Below, piece after piece: positions 9,905-21,982 of a DNA stretch of 64,000 nt; position 1 is the first letter of the stretch, and every line of letters starts with the position of its first letter. Made by a program: the position numbers and the translations under genes. Origin of the DNA: Gautieria morchelliformis (lineage: Eukaryota; Basidiomycota; Agaricomycetes; Gomphales; Gomphaceae); NCBI GenBank assembly GCA_015179125.1, contig WHVA01000475.1, forward strand, positions 1 to 64,000, given 5' to 3'. The notes beneath the pieces were generated by a model that was not told the DNA's origin, ran no database searches, and was given only the letters and a program-made list of their open reading frames with translations.

Positions 9905-11265
9905 GGCGTGAGAGTTTATACTCTCTAAGAAGACCGCGGTAAGCTGGAGCCCAAAGCAGACGAGGCTAGATGGGTCGGATACAGCGATGAAAGCAAGGGT
10001 CATAGAATCTATTGGCCCAGGAAATGTCGTGTGAGTGTTGAGCGTAACATTACCTTCAATGAATCTGTCCTGGTAACCCTGAGCGACGCACAGACTGAGG
10101 GGGAGTTAGTCACCCAGGGCAGTCAATGTGCCACTCAACATGGCCAGCCACCCGTGCCACCCCCAGCCACTCCACGTGTCAATCCACTCAAAGGGCTTGA
10201 GGCGCCAGATCTCCAGAGGACCAGCCACAGGGCAGGGGACACCAGACATGGAAACCGTCCACATACATATGGGACATCACCAACCGTGCAGGCAGCAGCA
10301 CCAGTCATGTGAATGCCCCTATGTACCCTAAGGGTCTGCCCATCCCCACCGGGAACTTGGCCCTAGCGGACCTGGAGGAGCTGGGAGAGGATAGCGTGGA
10401 AGCTGAGGGGATGATGCATTGCCCTCTCAAACTTTCAATGTCAGCGGCTGCGCACATGGGAATCGACCCCACTAGTCTGGACAACGTGTGCTCCTGTGAA
10501 GATTGGCCGCTTTGGGACATATCTATAAAGCAAGAGCTGGATCGGCATGAAAGGGTAAAGATGTGGGATCTAGTAGAACCCCCAGATGGCGCAAACATTG
10601 TGGGAAGCAAGCTAGTCTTCTGGTACAAGCATGATGCCAGCGGCAAAATTGTGAATCGAAAGACAAGGCTCGTCATGCAAGGATTCTCGCAAGCGGAAGG
10701 CATTGACTACAACGAAACATTCTCACCCACTGCTAAGTTGTCTGCAATCCGTGTCATTGCCGCCATTGCCGCCAGAAACGACTGGGAGCTAGAGCAGACA
10801 GATATAGACGGCACGTATCTCAATGCTCATCTCACTGAAACTATCTACATGCACCAGGCAAAGGGATATGAGGTCCCTGGAAAGGAATGCCACATCTGCC
10901 ACCTTAACCACGCTATCTATGGATTGAAGCAGTCAGGAAGGGCGTGGTATGAATTATTCTGCAGCGTACTGCACAAATTCGGGTTCACTCACTGTGAGGT
11001 GGAGCATGCTGTGTTCTACAGACATGTCAGTCAGGAGGCGCTTATCATCACTGTTGACCTAGATGACCTCACGATGGCTGGAAACTTGAAGGGGGTGATC
11101 CACAAGTTCAAAGATGAGCTGTGCACCATGTTCAAGATCAAGGACCTTGGTGACTTGCACTGGTTGCTCGGGATAGAAGTGATGTGAGACCGCAAGTTGC
11201 ACACTATATCATTCTCACAACATGCGTACATCGAGAAAATACTCAAACATTTTAACCTGCAGATG
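9905..11265 (+). pseudogene. Ty1/copia integrase end and reverse transcriptase (C1)
   Basis: Plus strand. 9950-10080 shows the copia integrase C-terminus (ARWVGYSDESKGHRIYW, VSVERNITFNE). After a short overlap and frame change an open RT frame of about 290 codons follows (10309-11187), with KARLVMQGF-type sequence (TRLVMQGFSQAEGIDYNETF), SAIRVIAAIAA, LEQTDIDGTYLNA, IYGLKQSGRAWYE and DLGDLHWLLGIEV. The catalytic box reads TVDLDDLT, an altered copia YVDD-type motif that keeps both Asp. The next motif (SQHAYIEKILKHFNL) is cut off by LTR C1. Gag, protease and RNase H are missing. Confidence 0.85.
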
Positions 11266-11899
11266 TGTTACGTATCGGAATTCCCAGAGGTCGGAACTGG
11301 AAAGGACAACGGCTTCAACTTATGTGTTGCGCCCCTGATGAACTACCGTCCTAAGTATTTCGGACTTGACTTGCGGATTATCGGAGAAGGTGGAAGTCGG
11401 AACAGAGTACTGAGGGTCGAGGGTCGAGGGTCAGAGATCAAAGGTCGGAAGAGGCGGAGGACAGAGGTTTGAGAGCAGAGGGAGACAAGACTAGCAAAAC
11501 TCGCTGTGCTAAGAACAGGAGACAGTGCGAAGGGAATCACATATCGAAGTTGATTATCTGATTGCAGAAACGGAGACATACATGAGGGCATTTTATACAA
11601 AGAGCAGAAGCAACAGGTAATGGTATGGTACTAAGCAAATTCCGGAGAGTGCGGGAATCGGATAGACATACAGGGCAAGTAACTAATGCAGAACAATGGG
11701 ATGACAAGGGGGATGCAGGGTAGGGTAAGTACAATGGCAAAGAACAAGGCGAGTAAGTACAATAGGCATCGGAAGAAACGGAACTACGGAAATGGTATCT
11801 TGCTGTGTTCAGGGTTGAGTATGGGGGCCGGTATCTGGAGGTGGCCAGGGGTACTGAAAGAACAAGCTGTTCCAATACTAGGACTGGGATGATGAGACA
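11266..11899 (+). mobile_element. LTR family C, copy C1
   Basis: It starts TGTTACGTATCGGAATTCC and aligns with 13367-14011 and, inverted, 32574-33254. The 3' end at GATGAGACA is my best guess. The flanks (AGATG, GCAGA) do not match. It interrupts copia C1. Confidence 0.65.
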
Positions 11900-11929
11900 G
11901 CAGATAATCACACCACCTATCAGTCCAGC

Positions 11930-12495
11930 ACAATCAGAATTGTGCCGGACGTCGATATGGCACCAACATAATGGCGGCATGTACAGCAGCTGCACCAGAC
12001 AAAGCAACTGAACCGATGTATCACCATTGGAGAAAACAAAAATTGCGACCCGCACCACCATGCAATGAGAACTGTACCCTCTCAGGGTACTGGGAGATCA
12101 ACAACGTGAAGGTGCACCGCCTCCTCAACAGTGGAAGTGAAGGGGTACTAATATCCTCAGAATTCATGCATGCCACAGGCATGAAGAAATTCGCCCTGGA
12201 CCAGCCAATTTCATTGCAACTGGCCTGCATCGGTAGCCATTCCACAATAAACTATGGAATGAACATGACCATCAAATTTGGTCATGACAACTCATGATGA
12301 CTACTTCAATGTGGCAAACATAGAATATTACGATGCAATCCTCTGGATGCCATTCCTGAGGAAACTAGGCATAGCCCTGGACTTCTCCAGTTCAGGAATG
12401 ATCTGCATGGGGAATGAGACCATCCCCATGGGCAAAGTGTCGTTCAACGACAAAGGGCCACCAAATGACGACCAAGAGCCAAAGGTGAGTTGAAT
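11930..12495 (+). pseudogene. Ty3-type aspartic protease fragment (G4)
   Basis: Plus-strand pieces read as a retropepsin region: VKVHRLLNSGSEGVLISSEF, then after a frame shift near 12290 NVANIEYYDAILWMPFLRKL and IALDFSSSGMICMGNETIP. The usual active-site D(S/T)G is NSG here, so the catalytic Asp is lost. No RT follows; coding similarity ends at the stop near 12493. From 12500 to 12670 I see only short palindromes. Confidence 0.6.
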
Positions 12496-12669
12496 CACCT
12501 CAGGGCCAAGGCCCACCCTGGCTCACTGAAGCCAGGAGGGCAAGTCATGGGCCAACTCATCCTTGAACTCTCCCTACAACCGTAGGGAGAGACGTGCTCA
12601 TCTAGGCGCTGGGGAATAGAGTAGCGGTGCCATGGGCCATGGGACTTAATAGGCACACTAGGTGCTTGA

Positions 12670-14615
12670 ATCAATGAGATAGACGAGCTCGAGGCTGAAA
12701 AGTGCCAGAATGGGTTGATGGAGAAACGGAGACTTGCGCAAGAGCACAAGGAGGCTTTAGAGAAGAAACGGTGGGAGGAGGAAAAAGCCGAGGAAGAGCG
12801 GAAGGAATTGGAAGCGCAGGCTGAAGCTGCGAGGAAAGCTGAAGAGGCTCAAAAAGCCGAGGAAGCCCGACAAGCCTCAGAAGCGCAGAAGGCGCGGGAG
12901 GCCTCAGAGGCATGGGAGGCCCTAAGGGCGAAAGCCGAGGTGGCTTGGAAGGCACAGGAGGAGACAGCCGAATGTGAGCGCAAAAGGTTTATCAAAATGT
13001 TGGAAGCTGAAAAAATCCAACAAGCCAACGTGAATCAAAACCTTCACATCCCGTCGCCCAAGCCAGTGGTCCTGGATTCGGCCACTGCAAAAGCTCGGAT
13101 TCTGGAAGTGAAGCATGCGCTGGAATGGAGTGCAGCTAAGGCCAAGCCGAGGTCCTGGGACTGAGTAAAGAAAAGTGACTGAGGAGTCGGGGTGAGGAGG
13201 AGTTGGGTGAAGAGGTAAGTCCTCGGGTCAGTTTGATTCGGTTTGACTTATAATTTTTGTTTCAGCGTGAACCTTGCAACACTTGCAGGCATCGCAATAC
13301 CTGGTGCTTGCGTGGGAAGAAAACCGCATGCCAGCAATGTGTGGACCGGAAAGTGCGGTGCAGCTTTGTTATGTATCGAGATTTCCGCAAGTCAGAACTA
13401 GAAAGGACAACAGCTTCGACTTATATGTTGCGCCCCCAATGAACCATTGTCCTAAGTATTTCAGATTGCAAGTCGGAAGTCGGAACTTGAGTCGGACACA
13501 GAGTTGGAAGGTGGAAGGCGGAAGGCGGAGAGGCAGAGGTCTTGCAAAACTTGCTGTGCTAAGAACAGGAGATAGAGCGAAGGAACTCACCTATTGAAGG
13601 CAATTATCTGATTGCAGAATATCAGACATATATGAGGGGCTTTTATACAAAGAGCTGAGACAACATGTAATGGGGTAGTACTAAGCAAATTCTGGAGGTA
13701 GTGGAAGTCAGATAGACATATGGGGTAATTAACTAATTGGGAACAAGGGGACTACAAGAGGGGTTCAGGGTAGGGTAAAACAATGGCAAAAGAACAAGGG
13801 GTCAGAAAGTATAACTGACAGAAAGAAACAACAAGACTCCAAAGGGGACCGGACATATGGTCTTGCTGTGCTGCAAGTTGGGTCCGGTGTGTCTGAGTAA
13901 TAGAGTCAAAAGAACAAGGGAATAAAACAAGGGGCGGAATATCAGAACTATCGGAGGGTCGGAATGTGAGGGGGACTGAGTGTCAGAAGTCAGAAATGCA
14001 TGGTCGTAACAAGCTTCCTGGACGGGAAGCAGAAACGAAAAGACGAGGAGGGAGACAAGGGGCCGGGGCCAAAGAAGGCCAAAATTGCGCCAATCAAACC
14101 GTCGGGAGCCATACCAACAGTCGACATCAGCGCTGGGCTGTCAGGAATGGGAATTCAGGCGCTAAAACCTGACGGGTATTCCGGGGCCAAAGTGTCTGGA
14201 ATGTTGAGGGACTTGCTGTCCCAGCAGAACCAGCAGCTGGAGCAAAGCAACCATCTGCTTCAGGGTGTGGTGGATTTTGTGCAGTGGATCGAGCGGCACA
14301 ATTCCTGGATGAACAAGTGACTACGCTTGTGGACCACAGCAGCAGAGAATGCTGCCTTGTGGTTGGGTTCGGATTTGGGTTGGGGTGGGTTCAATTTGGC
14401 TGGGGGTTCGGGTTCAGGTCCAGGAAGTGTGGAAAGGGCAAAGGAATCAGAGGGAAAACAGAGGGAAAAAGAGAAAGGGAAAAGAGCAGAGGCGGGTTCG
14501 GGTTCAGAGAGCAGGAACAAGGATGCGGATAAGACAAGGGACGGGGATTTGGGTGAGGATTCGGGGGATGACAGGGAAAAGGATGGGGATGGGGATGTTA
14601 CAATGGAAGAATAAT
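12670..14615 (+). pseudogene. coiled-coil / Zn2Cys6-like protein gene, split by a solo LTR
   Basis: First exon (12715-13164): a long Ala/Glu/Lys coiled coil with repeated EEA(Q/R)KAEEA units, followed by a frame change. A 51-nt GT-AG intron (13215-13265) precedes an exon with six Cys in the fungal binuclear-cluster spacing, C-x2-C-x6-C-x7-C-x2-C-x6-C (CNTCRHRNTWC ... CQQCVDRKVRC). Directly after CSF the frame is broken by LTR C2 and resumes exactly after its target duplication (LDGKQKRKDEEGDKGPGPKK), continuing through KVSGMLRDLLSQQNQQLEQS to a stop at 14318. A last frame (14327-14614) is Ser/Gly/Asp/Lys-rich and acidic. The product may be DNA-binding. It is probably a member of a multicopy fungal family and is now disrupted. 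Confidence 0.6.
13367..14011 (+). mobile_element. solo LTR family C, copy C2, target duplication AGCTT
   Basis: 645 bp, TGTTATGTATCG...GGTCGTAACA, flanked by AGCTT at 13362-13366 and 14012-14016. Removing it restores an in-frame junction in the Zn2Cys6-like gene. Confidence 0.9.
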
Positions 14616-14879
14616 GTTTTTCGGGTTTTCTATCCCAATGTGAATATTTTTTCTTGGTGATTTTTTGTTTCAGAATTGGGATCGGGAATGGAAGTGAAAT
14701 GAACAGAGAGAGAAAAACCAAGAACTACAAGTGTAGCTATTCGGCAAGATGGCCAAGATAAAACATAGCAAAAGAGTGTTGTGTCTAACTAAGGAAGTGA
14801 CCATCAAATGAGTGAAAGGAAAAGGGGGAGCCAAAGCTCGGGTTCAGGGAACCCATGGTCCAGGCTTGGCAGGGTAGGC

Positions 14880-17000
14880 CGAGTGAAAGTCGGTCAAGAT
14901 CTTGGCCGCATGGCCGAGCTTGGTCACAAGGACCCATGACATCTCTTCATCAGTACCTTCATAACCAGCCCAATGGACAAGGTACAGGAGGTTACAGGGT
15001 CTACATTGTCAGTCAATCTTGGAATCAAGTATCTCAGAAATATTGTACTTTGTCTCGCCGTCGATTTCAACTGGAGGTGGTGGAGACTGAACCCAATTCA
15101 GAATGGTGTTCGGGATTGTGGGTTCAAGCATGGAGACATGGAAGACCGGGTGGACTGCCCAAAGGCTATCCGGCAGGCATAGAAGGTAAGCTTGGGATCC
15201 GGTCTGGCCTATAATGTCAAAGGGACTGAGGTACTTCTCAGCCAGCTTGTTCGAGGGCCGGGTTGTCTGAAGAACTGTGCTTTTACAAACATGGAGGATC
15301 CTATTGTGAACTCGGGAGCAGGAGCGTGACACGCGTTGGCCGAGACCTGATACTGAGATTGAGCGAGTTTAATTTGCTCCTTCAGGGTGGCATGTAACTG
15401 GTCAAGGTCAACTGTGAAGTCTCGGGCTTGGGAGGATGCGAGGTCCCGTTCGGGGTGAACCGTGAGGTTCAGGTTGTATCCCTTGTTGGCAAAGAAGGGT
15501 GATATGCCAGTAGTTGCACTGGGAGCATTGTTGTACCCAAACTCGGCAAGTGGTAGCAACTTGGACCGATTGTCCTGTTGGTAGTTGCAATACACACGAA
15601 GATACTGTTCCAGAGTTTGGTTTACACATTTGGTTTGACCATCACCTTTGGGATGGTATCCCGAGGTGAAATGCAGTTTCATGTTGAGAGCCTTACCAAG
15701 GGAATGGAAAATCTGTGAGACGAATTCCAAGCCTCGGTCCGATGTCACATGACTAGGGACACCGTGCTTCGAGAATACATGCAAGACAAACAGGTGGGTG
15801 AGGTCTGCGAAGGTGACCATGTCATAAGTCGGGATGAATATGCTCTGCTTGGTTAAGCAGCAAACTACTACAAGGATTGCAATGTATCCCAAAGATGCCG
15901 GCAACTGCTCAATGAAACCCATAGATATGGAACTCCAAGGTTGCTCAGGTATCAGAAGCTGCTGCAGGGAGCCATAAGGCTGATGACACTGTGACTTTGA
16001 ATGCAAGCAAGTGGTGCAGGACTTGCAAAAGTCGATGATGAAAGACCGAAGTGTGGGCCATGTATATTCCCATCATTTGAGTTCTAAGGTCTTGTTTGGG
16101 CCAAAGTGTCCCGAGAGTACATGGTCATGTTTGTACTGGAGTACTCAGAGCCGGAGGTCGTTGGCATCGGGAACATAGATGCAGCCATTGAGGCGGAGGA
16201 AGCCGTCCTCCGTTTGCGTCCATCTTGGCTCAGAACTATCACTGAGATGCCCAGCAGCTACAGGATCAGATGCCTGGTTAGCTAGGATGTCAGCATGAAG
16301 CTTCTCAGAGTCCATCGCAGTGCTTGCCTGGAGAACAGGTGCAAGCAAGTTAGTTGCCCAGAGGGATTCCAACAGTTGTTGATTTGTGAAAATTGGTCGG
16401 AAGTTCTGCGGATTGACTGAGTCATAGTCATTACCTCCCTCTTTAAGGTAGATGTCCCATTGTCTAGTTAGAGCGTCGGGTTTTGTACTGAGCTTTCTGG
16501 GGATAGAACTGAATAATGAGGTTACATTGCGAGAGGAATTTGGACCAGTGGGCTTGTCCTTGGGTTGGCAACTTTGTGGTGGCAAAATACTCCAATTTTT
16601 TATGATCGGTGACAATGTCGATAGGGGAGCCGGAGCCCTCCAAATAGTGTCTCCAACATTGAAATGCTTCAAAAATTGCCAGTAGCTCTTTATCATGGAC
16701 ATCGTAATTTAATTCAGCACCGGAAATGTTCAGGAGTAGAAAGCAACCGGGTGCAGGACACCTTCATCATCGAACAAGGACAGGATTGCACTGAGGGCAT
16801 AATCCAAGGCATCGGTTTCCATGACCATTGGCCGGTCAGGAATCCAGTGCGACAGAATCGGAGCCAAAGTGAACGCTTCCTTGAGGTAATTGAAAGACTT
16901 TTGGCATTCTTCGGTAAATGCCCAAGGGGTGCCTTTACGAGTAAGCCGGGTAAGGGGAACCGTGATGTCAGAATAGTTATAGATGAAGCGGCGGTAAAAA
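14880..17000 (-). pseudogene. G2 RNase H, integrase and chromodomain
   Basis: After the LTR B1 break the frame resumes with FYRRFI and passes RNase H (MVMETDALDYALSAILSLF, KPDALTRQWD). The integrase HHCC region follows near 16100 (HDHVLSGH ... CKSCTTCLHSK), then the core with SISMGFIEQLP, VTSDRGLEFVSQIF and NQTLEQYLRVY. The first catalytic Asp is Gly here (SMG instead of the usual SMD), so the integrase is dead. The C-terminus (VHPVFHVSMLEP) leads into a chromodomain (YNISEILDSKID ... VHWAGYEGTDEEMSWV) that is frameshifted near 15000. Confidence 0.8.
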
Positions 17001-19070
17001 TTTTTATGATTAAAATGTTAGATTAATGCCTTTAGCAAATAATTCCTGTTGCTCAGCGGTTGGGGCCGCTATATCTGTCCCTTTCCTGTGTGCTGACTAA
17101 GCCTTCCGAGGCGCGTCCAGCACTGATGGATGAAGGTCACTGTCATGACCTGTCTATTTCTCTTACCCCACTGCCTCTATGTTCCCCCTCGTCACTCCCT
17201 AGCACCTTCGCCAGAGTTCACCTCACCCTTCGACCACTCGTCCTCTACATCCGCTCTATTCACTGTTCGCCCCATTCTCCGAACCGCTATTCGCTGCTTG
17301 CACATTTCACCAACAGGCACGCCATCAAATATGATTGATACCATTTACCCGGCGTGATAGTTCATCACTAACCCCATCATCTTCTTAATCCAACCCCTTT
17401 GGGTTTTCGTATGGCCAAAGTATGTTCGCGGGGCGTTCCTTCCATCGGTCGTGTGGGATCAGCCCAGTGGACGAAGAGTCCGTGCAGGGTGGCATGTATG
17501 CGGGTCCCAAGACATGGTTTCGTACATAAGTGCCTTCGCCACCTTTACTCTCCATCGTTTCATGTTCGCACTCTTCCCTCACTCTATTGTATGTTTATTC
17601 CATCTACTTCATATCATGACTGCGCACCCCTATCCACCCCTGACTCACGACGGCCTCTTTCATATTCGCTGATACCTTACGAGCATTCGATATAAGTAGT
17701 TTACATTCGCATGTATATTCCCCAGTTCAATTATCATATGTCATCCATCTTGTGCAAACTTGACCTCGCTGTGATCATCGTCTTGAGCCTTCTCTTGGAG
17801 ATTTCTATCTTCGACCAGCAGAGGACTTAGGCATCACTGGTGAGTTCTCATACTTCATCTTCGTTACCTTAGCCTTCGAACTATTTCCTGTGCTGTTGAC
17901 GAAGGGATTGTCGAGACTTAGACGGCCCTTCCGTGACACCTTGCACGTTACATCGTCAAGTGCCACGGGCTATTTCGCTACGACTGTAGATAGGGCGAGC
18001 CCCGTTTGGGCAACCCTCTTACCTTGTGACCATTCATTGGTTCACCTATTCGCTGAATGGCATACTTATCCGCACAAGTGATTCGGGCATTCTCTGTGTT
18101 CACTAATACACAATATTAACGCCTAAAAACCAATCTTGACAGTCACGTGACCATGTCAACGAGAGAATGGTCTCGATATAGAGGATAACTATATCAAAAG
18201 GCTTCGCTTTTGAGGTAGTCTAGAGTAAACAATAATAGTGAACTCTCAACGAAGAATTGGTGTAAACTATCAATATTTAAGTTCTGTAGCTATCGAACAA
18301 GACTACAGTAACTTCAGGGGGTGAAACAGTTGATTCTGGATGATTGATTCATACATTCGTAGTAGCTACTTATACTATACTAGTGGTAACTACTAGTGTT
18401 CAAGATAGTGAGTCGATGGGTCAAAAAACTATGTATAACTAAAGGGGTGACTACTTATAGTCATAAAGTCATGGGAGTGATGGGGATAGTATCAGGGGTG
18501 TTAAGCTTTGGAATAGAGTCTTGTACCTATCATACAAAGCCCCTGTCTACATGGTGTCAAGATAGTAGTCAGCTGGTCGTGTCATGGAGCTCAATAGAAA
18601 ATAGAAATCAAATCCCTCCTGCCTAGCATAAATGCTAGTCTTGGTGATGGGGCCGCTGTCTCTGTGCCTCTTCTATGGGGCAGCTGATTGAGCATATGTA
18701 CTTGGAACGACATTCTGTAGTCATTCTGCAATGTCCGGTACTCTGGCGCAGTCTATACTCCTCTGCGGCGTTTGGTGCCCGCACCTCCTTGGTGCCTGTG
18801 GCCTGGCGCCTGTTGATGTCATGGCCGATGCCATCAGTCGATAGGCATGCTGTCTCTGATCGGCCGCATGTGGTCGATGCCCGTCTCCCTGTATCTTATC
18901 TGATCTATCGATAAGATAGCTGCTTGTGATGTCATGTGTCTGTTGTCTGTATGTGTTGATGTCCATCATGAGTGTCGTTCCTATCTTTCTAGTCATTTTT
19001 CTTCTTTTCTTTTATTAGTTTCTTTGTATATATAGATGATTAAAAATAGAATAGTTGCGTGTATCACAAC
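17001..19070 (-). mobile_element. LTR family B, copy B1, inside the G2 reverse transcriptase
   Basis: About 1.07 kb after removing A2. It begins TTTTTATGATTAAAATG and ends GCGTGTATCACAAC, flanked by AAAAA at 16996-17000 and 19071-19075. Excision restores the RT sequence FANFYRRFI exactly. The ends are near-inverted (copy B3 reads TGTTTTATGAT...ATATCATAACA). A GTCAC site inside it was the target of A2. No coding capacity. Confidence 0.8.
17141..18141 (-). mobile_element. solo LTR family A, copy A2, target duplication GTCAC
   Basis: 1001 bp, TGTCATGACC...CCAATCTTGACA on the plus strand, bounded by GTCAC at 17136-17140 and 18142-18146. It sits inside LTR B1, giving a three-level nest (G2, B1, A2). 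Confidence 0.92.
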
Positions 19071-19075
19071 AAAAA

Positions 19076-20542
19076 TTGGCGAAACCGAGGAAGGACTGTC
19101 TGTCTTTTACCTTCCGGGGCTCGGACCAATCGCGGATTGTCTGGACTTTGTCTTTGGACATGTGGAAGCCATTGGTAGACAGCATATACCCTAGGAATTC
19201 TACAGAATCTCAGTGCCATTCACATTTATCGGGTTTGGCATAGAGACCGTGTTCCTGAAGACACCGCAATACTTCATGGATGTGTTCCCTGTGTTTGACC
19301 TGGTCATCGTAGTAGATGAGTATGTTGTCAAGATACATGACAACACATACATCAAGCATATCTCCAAAAGACATCATTCATAAAATGTTGAAAAACCACA
19401 GGACCATTGATCAAGCCGAACGGCATGACTAGCCATTCAAAAGAACCATAACAGGTCTGGAAAGCTGTTTTTCACTTGTCACCTTCGGTGACTCGAACAA
19501 GGTGGAATGCATGCTGAAGGTTGATTTTGGTGTAAATCCGAGCCTTTCAGGGTGCGTCCAACAAGTCGGTAATCAACAGGAGTGGATAGCGGTCCTTCAT
19601 AATCTTATTGAGTGCTTGGAAATCCACTCAGAGCCAAAGTTCGCCACTCTTCTTTTTGACAAAGAGGATAGGGGCTCTATGGGAGGACCGAGTGGGCCAA
19701 ATGTAACCCAAGTTCAGGTGCTCATCAATGAAAGCTCGGAGTGTGGCAGGCTCCAAGGTAGAGAGCAAGTATAATGGGGGTTGAGGAGGAGTAGCACCAT
19801 CCTCTAATGTGATCTTAAGATCATAGGGTCAGTGGGGAGCCAAGGTGTCACCTTTGGACTTGCTAAAAACATCTGCAAAGTCGTGGTACTCCTTCGGAAC
19901 ATCCTTAAGATCCACAGGTTCGGGTTGCACAGAACCCAAATGGGCGGAAGCCTTGGATTCAGGCTGTGCCAGGTTTAGCTGGAAACATCAGGAACCCTCT
20001 AGTTTGCAGGCACGGTAAAATGCTGCCACATTCAGGAGAGCCACCCGGGGGGCTTGCAAGCTTGGGTTTGGCTCAGTCTCAGCCATAGAGGGGCGAGCCA
20101 AAGCTGGCAGGGGTTCCTCAGGACTTCCCAGGAGGGTAGTTTGGAATGTAATACTGCCCATTACCCAGTCAATCAACGGATTGTAGCAGGTGAGCCAGTT
20201 GTGTCCGAGAACCACCAAAACAGACGAATCAAGGGGGGTGACATAAAAGTCTACACAATGGGTGTGGCCATTGGGGAAATGGATATGTAGCGCTACAGCT
20301 TCAGTAATTACCAAATTTGTACTACCATCGGATAAACGGAGAGGGATCGGGTCTATGGATCAGGTTTTGAGACTATTTCTACTTACAAAAACTGATTCAA
20401 TAAAACAATGAGTAGAACCGGAATCTACTAGAGCTTTGAACTTTTGGTTGGGGACAAGAGATGAGGATAAAATAACTAAAAGCGAATTCGGAGAACAGAG
20501 AGCAGAAGCATTGATTCTTACCTCCCCTAATGCACAAGCCAA
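19076..20542 (-). pseudogene. G2 protease and reverse transcriptase
   Basis: The protease shows ALVDSGSTHCFIES and, later, [20 protein letters not shown]. After a linker the RT can be followed in broken frames: [70 protein letters not shown] and a decayed catalytic region near 19340-19370. Several in-frame stops are present. The catalytic D in the protease is retained. Confidence 0.8.
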
Positions 20543-20544
20543 GT

Positions 20545-20716
20545 CAATGTGACCCTTAGTATGTGTGGAAGCCGGAGAGCCACTGACTATTTTTTTGCGC
20601 CCAAAGCCAAGCTATCGGCTTTGTCGTTGGACATCTTCCCACCAGAAGCCGTGGCTGCTCGGGCCAACGTGGCTTTTGGACATTCTTTTGCATGGTGGCC
20701 ACTCTGTGCACATACT
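20545..20716 (-). pseudogene. G2 Gag C-terminus with second half of zinc knuckle
   Basis: Reads CAQSGHHAKECPKATLARAA on the minus strand up to a stop near 20590. Together with DNNLCLV from 21983-22005 it forms a CX2CX4HX4C knuckle that LTR A3 interrupted. Confidence 0.8.
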
Positions 20717-21982
20717 TGTCAAGATTGGTTTTTGGGCGTTTAATATCGCATGTTAGTGAACCTGGTGAATGCCCGAATAGCATGTGCAATCTAGCGAATC
20801 GCTCAGTGAATAGTACCAAAGAGGTAAGGGTTAAGAAGTAAGAGGGTTACTCGAAAAGAGTTCACCCTGATCTACAGTTGAAGCGAAATAGCCCATGACA
20901 CTCGATGATGTAACGTGCAAGGTGTCACAGAAAGGTTGTTTAAGCAGCAACAATCCTTTTGCTGGCGAAGGTGCTCCTTCAGAGCCCTTCGCCGACAGCG
21001 CCGATAATAGTATGAAGGCTAAGGTAATGAAGGTGAAGTACGAAAACTCACCAGTGGTGCTTAAGTCCTCCTCTGGTCGAAGATAGGAATCTACAGGAGA
21101 GGGGACGATGGTCACAGTGAGGTCAAGTTTTTCACAAGATAGACATATGATAATTGAACTGGGAAATATACATGCGAATGTAAACTATTTATATCAAATG
21201 CTTGTATGATATCAGCGAATAGGAAAGAGGCCGTCATGAGTCAGGGTTGGATAGGGGTGCACAGTCAGGATATAAAATAGGTGAAACACGTATACAAATA
21301 GAAAGAAGGAGGAGTGCGAATGTGAAATGATGGGGAGAAAAGAGGGCGAAGGCACCTATGTACGAAAACACACCTTGAGACCTGCATATATGTTACCCTG
21401 CACGGACTCTTACTCTGCTGGGTTGATCCCACACAATCTATGGTTAGGACGTCCCGCAAATGCATTCCGGCCATATGAACACCTAAAGGGGTTGCGTTGG
21501 GAAGATGATGGAGCCAGTGATGAACCATCATGCCGGGTAGAGGATGTCGATCATGTTTGATGGCGTGCTTGCTGGCGCATGATGTGAGCACCAAATGGTT
21601 GTTTGGCGAATGTGGCAAAGGGAGAATGGAGCAATCATAGAGGAGGTGTGGTCGGAGAGAAGGGCGAAGCCGAGCAAACACGGAGGAGAGTGGTGAAAGG
21701 GAAAACAGGGATAGCTGGGTACAAGAAATAAACGAGTCGTGACAATCCGGCCATAGGAACGTCCAAAGGGGGTTGAGCCGAGGAGGTGATAGGACCAGTG
21801 ATGAACCATCAAGCCGGTCAAAGGACGTCGATCGTGTTTTGATGGCGTCGCTATGGTGAATGATGCGAGTAGTGAATAATCATTCAGCGAATTTGGCAAA
21901 GGGCGATCGGAGCAAACATAGAGGTGGAGTGATGAAAGGGAGGATAGAGTTACTGGGTATAAGAAATAAACGAGTCATGACA
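20717..21982 (+). mobile_element. solo LTR family A, copy A3 with duplicated 3' end, target duplication ATACT
   Basis: TGTCAAGATTGG begins at 20717. A first family end (GTCGTGACA) is at 21744, and the terminal segment of about 240 bp is repeated to a second end at 21982. ATACT flanks it at 20712-20716 and 21983-21987, so the whole 1266-bp unit inserted as one. Copy A5 has the same duplicated end. Confidence 0.9.
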
